From a virus: a DNA stretch of 26,401 nucleotides. The notes under the pieces are model-generated. The model made no database searches. It was not told the DNA's origin and was given only the letters and a program-made list of their open reading frames with translations. Both the position numbers and the translations under genes were made by a program. This document shows, piece after piece, positions 6,244 through 13,947 of the stretch (position 1 is its first letter; every line of letters starts with the position of its first letter). The stretch covers positions 1 to 26,401 of IMG/VR virus record IMGVR_UViG_3300024339_000074; one strand, written 5' to 3'.

Positions 6244-6966
6244 ATGAGTTACTTTTCAAACTTTCAAACAATACCATATGATTTAAATGGAGATGGTGTA
6301 TATGATATTGTAACAAACTTAACAAGTTTTGTTGCCGCTTCTGAATCTTTACTAAATCAACAAACGTTTTATAATTTTGTACAGGTGCAAGACGGTGAAC
6401 GAATTGAACAATTGAGTCAAAGGTTATATGGCACTACCAGTTATTATTGGACCTTTATAGTAATTAATCCAAATATTAAAAACATTTGGAATGATTGGCC
6501 TAAGAACTCTGCACAATTAATAGATTATTCTATTTACAAGTATGCGGACTTTGCTGCTCTTGCTTGTTCGTGTACCGATGATCTTTTAAATAAGTTTATT
6601 GTTGGTGAGTATGTTCAAGGTGTTTTATCTGGTGCTATCGGTCAGTTGTTAGCAGTACATACTAATGACAAATATATTACGATTAAGCTTATTTCTGGTG
6701 AGTTCTTAGAGCAAGGCGAAGACTTATTTGGTTTAGAATCACAGGATACTATTACGGCTACTGAGGTTGTAAGTAGAGCATACGCACCTAAGTATCATGT
6801 TGATGATTCGACAGGGGATATTACAGCTCCGCGCCTCGCTGGCACTCATAAGGTTACTAACGTCGAACACGAATCATATTTGAATGACGCAAATAGATAC
6901 GTTAGAGCTATTCGACCTGAAAAGATTGATGAATTTGTTAATGAGTTTCAAAGAGAACTTGCATAA
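6244..6966 (+). CDS. gp53: gp53 baseplate wedge protein
   Basis: A 240-residue protein with AAAGGA upstream of ATG 6244, three bases after gp48. The start MSYFSNFQTIPYDLNGDGVY and the segment FYNFVQVQDGERIEQLSQRL, followed by YGTTSYYWTFIVIN, are the LysM-like signature of gp53. gp53 joins adjacent baseplate wedges and contacts gp25, gp6 and gp7 in the T4 inner baseplate. It is longer than T4 gp53 (196 residues). The extra length includes a small beta-rich insert (about residues 110-180, FIVGEYVQGVLSGAIGQLLA onward) before a terminal helix. The stop overlaps the next ATG. Confidence 0.85.
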   Translation: MSYFSNFQTIPYDLNGDGVYDIVTNLTSFVAASESLLNQQTFYNFVQVQDGERIEQLSQRLYGTTSYYWTFIVINPNIKNIWNDWPKNSAQLIDYSIYKYADFAALACSCTDDLLNKFIVGEYVQGVLSGAIGQLLAVHTNDKYITIKLISGEFLEQGEDLFGLESQDTITATEVVSRAYAPKYHVDDSTGDITAPRLAGTHKVTNVEHESYLNDANRYVRAIRPEKIDEFVNEFQRELA

Positions 6967-8084
6967 TGAAGGTATCAGCTTTTAAAGTATCTATTGGATA
7001 TACTGATGGAACATCTATCGATATAACTGATTCTGTATTATATGTTAACATAGAGGAAAATCTATTTGGATTCTTGGCAGGGAATTTATCTATTGTAGAT
7101 GGATTAGGAATATTAGATTCAGCTATTACTAATAGAAATAATATTATTATAGAATTTGAATATTTAAAATCAAAAGTTAAACAATCATTTTATTTAGATG
7201 GTGTGAATTCGATAGACAGTACAACCAGCCTAACTAAGAAAACATATGTAATTAACATTAAAGCGATTGATACTATTTTAAATTCCATGAAATTAGTATC
7301 TAAGTCCTTTAAGGGAAGAAGTACTGATATAATAAAGACTATATTTGACGAATCTTTTAATACCAAGCTGAAAGTGTTAACAGATTCTCTTACCCAAGGA
7401 CATTATATTGCCCCTAATGTTTCCCCTTCAACAGCAATTGCCCAAGTTCAGAATCGTGCTTATGATTTAAACCAGAATCCGTTTTTCTTATTCCAAAGAC
7501 TCGTTGATAACAAATCTACTTTCTTAACATCCTTGGGTCAAATAAATGATCAGATGACTTCTGCCGTAATCTCTACACAAATTCAAAATAGTGAAACTGT
7601 GGATAAGGTTTTAAAGAACATAGGACAACCAGCTAGTATTATCATCCATTCTGATAATGATAAACAAGCACAGAAGATAGCTGGTGGTGTATATGGTAAG
7701 AACATTGTTAATTTAGACGTGTCTAATTCTACTGTTACTAATGAAGCATATGGTGCATCTACTAATTCTACGAGCAAGCTTAACTTAGTACGTCCTGATA
7801 TGTTTGATAACGATTCAAAACCCCTATTACATAATGGAGATTACAGCAATTTGTGCAAGATGCAAACTATATTAAATCTGTTATTCAATACAAAAGTAAC
7901 TGCTTACGGATGTCAAGCTATTCCTGCTATTGGTGTGGGTAATAAAGTAGAGTTGCAAATACATCAGAATAGACAAGGTCAAGGTCCATCTGATAAATTC
8001 TCTGGCAATTACATTGTATCTAAAATAGTACATAGAATTGAAGATAATGAATACACCCAAACTATTGATTTGGCAAGAGGTTAA
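6966..8084 (+). CDS. gp27: gp27-like baseplate hub protein
   Basis: A 372-residue protein; T4 gp27 is 391. Translation is coupled to gp53 (TAATG overlap) and gp5 follows after two bases, the pairing expected for hub and spike. It begins with a beta-rich domain (VSIGYTDGTSIDITDSVLYV, then IEENLFGFLAGNLSIVDGLG). It then has FLFQRLVDNKSTFL and ends with SGNYIVSKIVHRIEDNEYTQ TIDLARG, a closing strand pattern usual for hub proteins. gp27 trimers form the hub ring between the gp5 spike and the tail tube. The call is from fold pattern and order rather than strict sequence identity. Confidence 0.75.
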   Translation: MKVSAFKVSIGYTDGTSIDITDSVLYVNIEENLFGFLAGNLSIVDGLGILDSAITNRNNIIIEFEYLKSKVKQSFYLDGVNSIDSTTSLTKKTYVINIKAIDTILNSMKLVSKSFKGRSTDIIKTIFDESFNTKLKVLTDSLTQGHYIAPNVSPSTAIAQVQNRAYDLNQNPFFLFQRLVDNKSTFLTSLGQINDQMTSAVISTQIQNSETVDKVLKNIGQPASIIIHSDNDKQAQKIAGGVYGKNIVNLDVSNSTVTNEAYGASTNSTSKLNLVRPDMFDNDSKPLLHNGDYSNLCKMQTILNLLFNTKVTAYGCQAIPAIGVGNKVELQIHQNRQGQGPSDKFSGNYIVSKIVHRIEDNEYTQTIDLARG

Positions 8085-8086
8085 TT

Positions 8087-9052
8087 ATGGATTTACATTA
8101 CGGAGTTATCGAAGATATAAATGACCCTAAGCGATTAGGAAGAGTTAAAGTGCGAGTTGTTAATGTACACTCGGCTGATAAGAATTTAATACCAACAGCG
8201 GATCTTCCTTGGGCTATTGTTATGGCTGGAACTAACACGCCTGGTATATCAGGGTTAGGTCACTCTACATTCTTAGTACAAGGTTCTTGGGTTGTAGGTA
8301 CATTTACCGATAATGATCTCCAAGCGTTTATGGTTATGGGTACACTCCCATCGGTATCGAATAAAGAAGAGACACCGGTGTCATTTGGTTTTACAGACCC
8401 TGATGGTATATACCCTAAAGAAGTATCAACCCCTGATAACAATATTAGAGTAAGAGATACAGATACTCCATATATTAAAGAGAAAGATGAGGCTTATGAA
8501 TACGGTAGAGTTGAAATGGTACCGTTGTATGATTCAGAAGGTGTTGAAGTTGATAAAGGGTATTACTATAAAGGTGATTCAAGACAAACGCTTCAACCAC
8601 CAACAATGTATGCACCAGAATATACATTTAATAATATGTACGAAACTAAGTCGGGTCACTTTAAAGAGTATGATGATACTCCTGGATCAGAGAGAATACA
8701 CGAAAGACATAAGAGTGGTTCATCATATGAAATAGAACCTAATGGATCAAAGATAGAACGGGTGGTTAATAATAACTATAAGGTTGTATTTGGTCACGAT
8801 ACATTAGAGGTTACGGGTAATGTAAGAATTATTGTTAGTGGCAATGCTGATATTGATGTTATGGGTAAGACAACCCTTGATTGTCCCAATACCCATATAA
8901 CGGGTGAATTAAGAGTGGATGGTAATATATCATGTGGTAAGGATGTATACACTGATGCTGTTGTATCTCTTAATAATCACACACATCCAGGTGATGGCGG
9001 TGGTGGATTAGCCGCCCATGCAGCTTCAACTGGTTCACCTAATGCGACATAA
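8087..9052 (+). CDS. gp5: gp5-like baseplate hub spike, without lysozyme domain
   Basis: A 321-residue protein with AGG 6 bases before the ATG. Residues about 1-95 are the gp5/VgrG OB-fold: HYGVIEDINDPKRLGRVKVR, PWAIVMAG, GSWVVGTFTD. A linker with KEDEAYEYGR-like and GDSRQTLQPP segments follows. Then comes a strand-repeat needle (about 205-295; KVVFGHDTLEVTGNVRIIVS, ADIDVMGKTTLDC, HITGELRVDGNISCG). The end is NNHTHPGDGGGG with H298 and H300, an HxH that could bind a metal at the spike tip. T4 gp5 is 575 residues because it carries a lysozyme between OB fold and needle; nothing here resembles it. The spike therefore probably only punctures, with wall hydrolysis supplied elsewhere if needed. 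Confidence 0.87.
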   Translation: MDLHYGVIEDINDPKRLGRVKVRVVNVHSADKNLIPTADLPWAIVMAGTNTPGISGLGHSTFLVQGSWVVGTFTDNDLQAFMVMGTLPSVSNKEETPVSFGFTDPDGIYPKEVSTPDNNIRVRDTDTPYIKEKDEAYEYGRVEMVPLYDSEGVEVDKGYYYKGDSRQTLQPPTMYAPEYTFNNMYETKSGHFKEYDDTPGSERIHERHKSGSSYEIEPNGSKIERVVNNNYKVVFGHDTLEVTGNVRIIVSGNADIDVMGKTTLDCPNTHITGELRVDGNISCGKDVYTDAVVSLNNHTHPGDGGGGLAAHAASTGSPNAT

Positions 9053-9055
9053 CCT

Positions 9056-9063
9056 TATAAATA
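9056..9063 (+). promoter_or_regulatory. T4-type late promoter directly before gp25
   Basis: An exact TATAAATA with only 6 bases between its end and ATG 9070. T4 late transcripts start about 5-7 bases after this box, so the message would begin at or beside the gp25 start codon, a leaderless mRNA. Confidence 0.72.
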
Positions 9064-9069
9064 AGTCAT

Positions 9070-9468
9070 ATGGCACAAATATCACAAACCTACAATTATT
9101 CTGATATAGATTTTATCTATAAGCTTAATCCTAATACAGGAGACATTTCTACCAAGAAAGGTATTAATGCTGTAAAGCAGAGTGTATTAAATATACTAAG
9201 AACCAATTACGGTGAACGCCCATTTAATCCACATTTTGGTGCTAACTTAAGACCATTCTTATTTGAGAATATCAACTATGTTACTGCTGCAGCAATATCT
9301 AGTCAAGTTAAATTAGCAATTACGAATGATGAACCCAGAGTTAAAGTATTAAATGTGAACGTAAAAACATTCCCTGATAGGAATGATGTCCAGATAACAG
9401 TAACAATTCAAATTATATCAACTGGTGCAACCACTGATATTTCAACCACATTAGAGAGACTACGATGA
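9070..9468 (+). CDS. gp25: gp25 baseplate wedge protein
   Basis: A 132-residue protein, the same length as T4 gp25 (132). It has the gp25/lysozyme-like fold signature: INAVKQSVLNILRTNYGERP at about residues 29-48, FNPHFGANLRPFLFEN, and NDEPRVKVLNVNV, containing the conserved E-P-R, at about 88-100. A final beta strand and ERLR close it. gp25 bridges the sheath, gp6 and gp53 and helps nucleate sheath assembly; it is conserved in contractile systems including type VI secretion (TssE). No Shine-Dalgarno sequence is seen before the ATG, and a late promoter lies 6 bases away. The stop overlaps the gp6 start by four bases (ATGA). Confidence 0.93.
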   Translation: MAQISQTYNYSDIDFIYKLNPNTGDISTKKGINAVKQSVLNILRTNYGERPFNPHFGANLRPFLFENINYVTAAAISSQVKLAITNDEPRVKVLNVNVKTFPDRNDVQITVTIQIISTGATTDISTTLERLR

Positions 9469-11321
9469 GTAATAATAGAAGAATTAATGCATCAGAATTA
9501 GATTTTAACGAATTAAAAGCTAATTTAATTTCATACATGCAAGAGCAACCTGGAGCATTTCAAGACTATAACTTTGAAGGTGCTGCAATGAATACTATGA
9601 TTGATGTGTTATCATACATCACCCATATTAACTCTATTAATGCTAACTTTGCTTTGAATGAAACATTCCTAGATACTGCACAGTTAAGAGAGAGTGTTGT
9701 ATCACATGCTAAGCTATTGGGTTATACACCTCGTTCAACTAAACCTTCTATAGCTGTTGTTAACATTGAAATGGTTGCACCTACTAACATTCAAGATGAC
9801 CATGGCAACTACCTACCATTGAGTCTAGTTAGAGGTACAGTATTCACTACGACTATTAACTCTGTAACATATAAACTTATTGCTGAATCTACTCACACAA
9901 CAACACGTGATATTAATGGCAAATACATCTTTGAAGGTGTTAAGTTAATGCAAGGCCAGTTAAACAATCGTACATACATTTATGATGAAACAGGCTTTGA
10001 GCATTACTTGTTGCAAGATAATTATGTTAATACAGATACAATGATTGTTGAAGTATACGAAAGTCAAACATCATCTAAGTATGATACGTTCGCTAACATC
10101 CCAAATATTATTGATATTGATAAGTCATCAACTGCTTACTTTTTAGAAGAGTCGAGATCTGGTTTTTATGAGATTAAATTTGGTGATGGTATTATTGGTA
10201 AAAGATTAACCCCAGGTAACATCATTAAAATAAATTACCTTACCGTTGGTGAGACAGATATTAACGGTGCATCAATGTTCTCATTAGCTGATACTATTAA
10301 TGGTAACACCGATGTTATTATTACAACAACCCAAAAGGCTGTTGGTGGTGCAATCGCAGAGAGTACAGATTCAATTAAATTTAATGCTCCATTAGGTTTC
10401 GTTGCTCAAAATAGAGCAGTAACCCCAGATGACTATAAAGGTATTATTCAAAACTCATACGGCAACATCGATACATTAACTGTTTGGGGTGGTGAAGATA
10501 ATGTTCCACCTGACTATGGTAAAGTATATATTTCAATTAAGCCATTAGACGGTGAGTTCTTAACAGCTGAAGAAAAGGCTGAGATCATTGGTGTACACCT
10601 AAAACCAAAAAACGTTGTATCAATCACACCTGTTCTTGTTGATCCAAAATACACATACATCGACTTAGAGGTATATTACAAATATAACCCTAACATCTCT
10701 AATGCTACAGAAGCTGCTTTATCAGAAAGAATTAGAGCAACACTACAAAAATATGATTCTGATAACTTAAAATCATTTGGTGGCGTATTTAGAAACTCTA
10801 ATGTACTTCAATCAATTGATTCTACGGATGTTTCAATTGTATCAAATATTACCCGTGTGGCAATGTATCAAATGTTTACTCCGATCTTAGGACAAGAGAA
10901 GTACTATGAGTTTAACTTTAACCAACCATTAGCTCCTTTATACGGTTCTACCAATTACATATCATCTACAGAATTTACATACAATAATGAAATCTGTGTT
11001 CTTAAAGATTACTTTAATACAGAGGAATCGAGAAACATTATTCAAGTTGTAAACCATAATAATAAGATCCTTAATCATACCGTTGGATATGTTGATAACC
11101 TTACAGGTAAGATTACTTTAGAAGGATTTAACTTAGATACTGTTGTTGGTTTAACCGATATGTTAAAACTTAAAGCTAAACCTGCATCGAATGATATTAG
11201 CCCTATGAGAAATGAACTATTAGTTGTTGATTATAATAACGTTATTATCAGAGGTGAAATTGATACTATGGTTATTGGTGGTACAACTGCTGGTATTGAT
11301 TACACTACAGTGAGTAGTTAG
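9465..11321 (+). CDS. gp6: gp6 baseplate wedge protein
   Basis: A 618-residue protein; T4 gp6 is 660. The N-terminal ~100 residues have the gp6/gpJ pattern: LDFNELKANLISYMQEQPGA, AAMNTMIDVLSYITHINSIN, LRESVVSHAKLLGYTPRSTK. The middle has GFVAQNRAVTPDDYKGIIQN and TLTVWGGEDNVPPDYGKVYI (about residues 310-360). KPKNVVSITPVLVDPKYTYI DLEVYYKYNP follows, the usual baseplate J-like C-terminal core. gp6 dimers form the continuous ring that holds the six wedges together. It is translationally coupled to gp25. The next gene starts one base after its stop. Confidence 0.92.
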   Translation: MSNNRRINASELDFNELKANLISYMQEQPGAFQDYNFEGAAMNTMIDVLSYITHINSINANFALNETFLDTAQLRESVVSHAKLLGYTPRSTKPSIAVVNIEMVAPTNIQDDHGNYLPLSLVRGTVFTTTINSVTYKLIAESTHTTTRDINGKYIFEGVKLMQGQLNNRTYIYDETGFEHYLLQDNYVNTDTMIVEVYESQTSSKYDTFANIPNIIDIDKSSTAYFLEESRSGFYEIKFGDGIIGKRLTPGNIIKINYLTVGETDINGASMFSLADTINGNTDVIITTTQKAVGGAIAESTDSIKFNAPLGFVAQNRAVTPDDYKGIIQNSYGNIDTLTVWGGEDNVPPDYGKVYISIKPLDGEFLTAEEKAEIIGVHLKPKNVVSITPVLVDPKYTYIDLEVYYKYNPNISNATEAALSERIRATLQKYDSDNLKSFGGVFRNSNVLQSIDSTDVSIVSNITRVAMYQMFTPILGQEKYYEFNFNQPLAPLYGSTNYISSTEFTYNNEICVLKDYFNTEESRNIIQVVNHNNKILNHTVGYVDNLTGKITLEGFNLDTVVGLTDMLKLKAKPASNDISPMRNELLVVDYNNVIIRGEIDTMVIGGTTAGIDYTTVSS

Positions 11322-11322
11322 A

Positions 11323-12576
11323 ATGGCTGAAAATTACTTTAATATATCTTCATTTGTAGATGACTTAGTACCAGAACACGTAGCTACTAGTTATCCAGAG
11401 CTTGTTGAGTTCATTAAGGTATACGCTTTATACTTAGAGCATAAGAATAAATCATCATTTTATCTTAACCAATTAGATCATCAAAGAGACATTGATTTAA
11501 TTGAAGATGAATTGTTAACAGAATTACAGAATGAAATTGGTGTACCTATTCCAAGAAACTTTGCGGCTAGTCCTCGAGTATTCTATAGACACTTAGTTGA
11601 ATTTTATAAGTCACGTGGAACACCAGAATCAATAACTGCATTCTTTAGATTAATATACGACGATAATGTAGAAGTATATTATCCTAAAGTTGATATGTTA
11701 ATACCATCGGATGGTAAGTGGTATGATTTAACAGATAACATTAAAGCAGATCCATCAGCACATACTCCTGCATATACATATACAATTAGTGCTATATCTA
11801 ATATAGTTGAAGGTGCCGATGATATTGGCTTTAAATTAGACATCGAAAAAGATGTTGTATTTGTTAATAGTGTACTAGTTGAAAACGGCGATTGGCATGG
11901 TGGGTTTTATATTGACAATGATGAGTGGGTCAGTTATATTAAATTTGATACAGCATTAGCAATAGGTGATGTAGTACAAGTTTACAAATCAGGACTATTT
12001 ACCACAGCTGATGGTTTTGCCTCAGATAAGAAATATATCCAAGATTCATTCTTTTATCAGAAGTTTTCATATGTATTAAAGACTGGTAAGAGTATTGTTG
12101 ATTGGAAGGATGCATTTACAAGATTAGTTCACCCATCAGGATTTATTTTCTTTGGTGAGATCCTTATCTTTATCGAGATGTTAACCTCGGCTAATAACGC
12201 AACACAGCCTGGTTATCAAGCGAGTGGTTTACCGAGAAATCTTTATATCGATGTGATTTCTTCTAATCCGTCTGCAATTACTCTTATAGATGTTATTAAG
12301 TCATGGACTGATTTTTATGGTAATGTATTTACTGATACGGATACCATTAGTAAATACACTTGGAATTTAGATCAAGGTACGTATGTAGAGAAAGAGTTAA
12401 TGCACGACTTCGATGTTGTGACACAAGTCGGATTTAGAGATCATTTCGATAATACTAAATTCATAAACTATAGACCTATAAGCGAATATAGTAATTTAAC
12501 ATTTGAAGATGTTATAAATAAAACTATTAGAAGAACACAACTTGGTTGTGCAATAACACAAACCGCAATAATATAA
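11323..12576 (+). CDS. gp7-like baseplate wedge protein (P2 gpI-like core)
   Basis: A 417-residue protein placed between gp6 and gp8, where T4 carries gene 7. The first ~130 residues hold FNISSFVDDLVPEHVATSYP ELVEFIKVYALYLE, a helix-rich acidic stretch, then FYKSRGTPESITAFFRLIYD and VEVYYPKVDMLIPSDGKWYD. This short-helix signature is common in tail protein I/gp7-like wedge cores, where gp7 bundles with two gp6 copies. T4 gp7 is 1032 residues, so this would be a minimal form with a different C-terminal half (about 230-417: FFYQKFSYVLKTGKSIVDWK, then WNLDQGTYVEKELMHDFDVV). The family call is from pattern and order. A TATAAATA box lies inside its 3' end. Confidence 0.62.
   Translation: MAENYFNISSFVDDLVPEHVATSYPELVEFIKVYALYLEHKNKSSFYLNQLDHQRDIDLIEDELLTELQNEIGVPIPRNFAASPRVFYRHLVEFYKSRGTPESITAFFRLIYDDNVEVYYPKVDMLIPSDGKWYDLTDNIKADPSAHTPAYTYTISAISNIVEGADDIGFKLDIEKDVVFVNSVLVENGDWHGGFYIDNDEWVSYIKFDTALAIGDVVQVYKSGLFTTADGFASDKKYIQDSFFYQKFSYVLKTGKSIVDWKDAFTRLVHPSGFIFFGEILIFIEMLTSANNATQPGYQASGLPRNLYIDVISSNPSAITLIDVIKSWTDFYGNVFTDTDTISKYTWNLDQGTYVEKELMHDFDVVTQVGFRDHFDNTKFINYRPISEYSNLTFEDVINKTIRRTQLGCAITQTAII
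12513..12520 (+). promoter_or_regulatory. Possible late promoter for gp8, inside the gp7-like gene
   Basis: An exact TATAAATA within the last 70 bases of the upstream gene, 66 bases before ATG 12587. It is in coding sequence (part of Val-Ile-Asn-Lys), so chance is possible, but the distance and direction suit gp8. Confidence 0.5.
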
Positions 12577-12586
12577 AGGGAACAAA

Positions 12587-13933
12587 ATGCCAGCAATTAT
12601 TACAAGCAAATTTAGATTAGATACAACAGAGCGTTTTGTTGATAGTATGTCTAGTGACACATATTACTTAGCTCTAGGAAGACCAAACGCATGGTTAGAC
12701 GCAGCTGGTTTAGTGGATGAAAACAATCCTACCACACCAGAAGAAAATGATTACACAACCAATACTACTTGGGAAGGCATGTATGCTATGAAGAAAGTAG
12801 ATTCAACGGATATCATTTATGCAGCACCAAGACATTTATGGACTTCAGGTACAGTATATGCAGAATATGATGACAGAGATGGTGACATCGAAAGTAAGGA
12901 ATATTATGTTATTACTGATAACAATAATGTATTCCTTTGTCTTAAGTCTTCTGGTCAATCAACAAGAAACCCGGATATCGCAGGTGTAGTTACATCAGGT
13001 GTTGTAGATAATACAGCATTCGATGGTTACATTTGGAAATATTTATACACAGTTCCTGTTGATACTGGTTCTAAATTCCTTACAGCTTCATTTATTCCGG
13101 TCCAGTATTTAACTGTACAACCAGATCCAAGTGCTGATACGGCTTTACTTAACCAATGGTCAGTGCAAGAGAATGCTATTAATGGTGCAGTATATAACTT
13201 TAAAGTATCGAGTACTGGTACTGGTTACACTTCAGCTCCTGTTTTGGAAGTTGAAGGTGATGGTACAGGTTGTACCGCTACCGCGACAGTCGATGCTTCT
13301 GGTAACTTAACCGGGGTAACTGTTACAGCTGCTGGTACAGGTTACACTAAAGCAACCGTTAAGATTACCGGTGGTGCTGGTTCAGGCGCAGTAATTAGAC
13401 CAGTTATTGGTCCTAAGGGTGGCTTTGGTGCTGACCCAAGAACCGATTTAAGAACTCATTACATATCAATTAATAAAGTATTTAACGGTACAGAGAATGG
13501 CGACATTCCAAGTGCTAATGACTTTAGACAAATTTCGTTAGTTCAGAATCCAATTGATGCATCTACTAGTGCAGTAGCAGCAACTAACGCATACACCGTA
13601 ACTAAATCTCTTGTTGTTTCAGGTGGTTCGTTTGCTGCAGATGATGTTATTATTGGCACTGACACTGGTGCTAAATGCATCGTGGTACAACATGATACTG
13701 TTAATGGCATTATCTATTATGTACAAAATGAAACTACTGGGTTTGGTGTATTCAATGCAGACAACGATTTGGTTCGATTAGCTTCTGCTACAACTGGTGG
13801 TCAAGATATAACGGCTGTTGTTGATGCACCTATTGATCACTACTCAGGTGACATCGTATTTTTAGAGAATAGATCACCCGTATCAAGAGGTTCAGACCAA
13901 ATTGAAACTATCAGATTAGTTATCGCATTCTAA
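12587..13933 (+). CDS. gp8: gp8 baseplate wedge protein with two inserted domains
   Basis: A 448-residue protein with AAGGGA upstream. It matches T4 gp8 (334 residues) at both ends: AIITSKFRLDTTERFVDSM (T4 AIVTSKFR...), YIALGRP-like YYLALGRPNAW, DGYIWKYLYTVPVD (T4 DGYVWEYLFEIPPD), FRQISLVQNPIDA (T4 FRQISIITNPLEA) and DIVFLENRSPVSRGSDQIET (T4 EMIYMENRPPIIMAMDQTEE). gp8 dimers sit on each wedge and bind gp7 and gp10. Relative to T4 there is a Gly/Thr-rich duplicated insert at about residues 204-275 (two GTGYT...GSG/GDG units). A second insert lies at about 338-415 (TVTKSLVVSGGSFAADDVII GTDTG...). Both are probably surface beta domains. Confidence 0.9.
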   Translation: MPAIITSKFRLDTTERFVDSMSSDTYYLALGRPNAWLDAAGLVDENNPTTPEENDYTTNTTWEGMYAMKKVDSTDIIYAAPRHLWTSGTVYAEYDDRDGDIESKEYYVITDNNNVFLCLKSSGQSTRNPDIAGVVTSGVVDNTAFDGYIWKYLYTVPVDTGSKFLTASFIPVQYLTVQPDPSADTALLNQWSVQENAINGAVYNFKVSSTGTGYTSAPVLEVEGDGTGCTATATVDASGNLTGVTVTAAGTGYTKATVKITGGAGSGAVIRPVIGPKGGFGADPRTDLRTHYISINKVFNGTENGDIPSANDFRQISLVQNPIDASTSAVAATNAYTVTKSLVVSGGSFAADDVIIGTDTGAKCIVVQHDTVNGIIYYVQNETTGFGVFNADNDLVRLASATTGGQDITAVVDAPIDHYSGDIVFLENRSPVSRGSDQIETIRLVIAF

Positions 13934-13947
13934 ATAGGAAATAAGAA

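Noticed and set aside
8484-8735. Plus-strand 82-residue frame inside gp5
   Set aside because: Out-of-frame overlap with a well supported gp5 reading frame, with Met/Lys/His-rich random composition.
13040-13047. TATAAATA on the minus strand inside gp8
   Set aside because: It encodes Lys-Tyr-Leu-Tyr of the conserved gp8 DGYIWKYLY motif on the other strand, and no minus-strand gene follows; coincidence.
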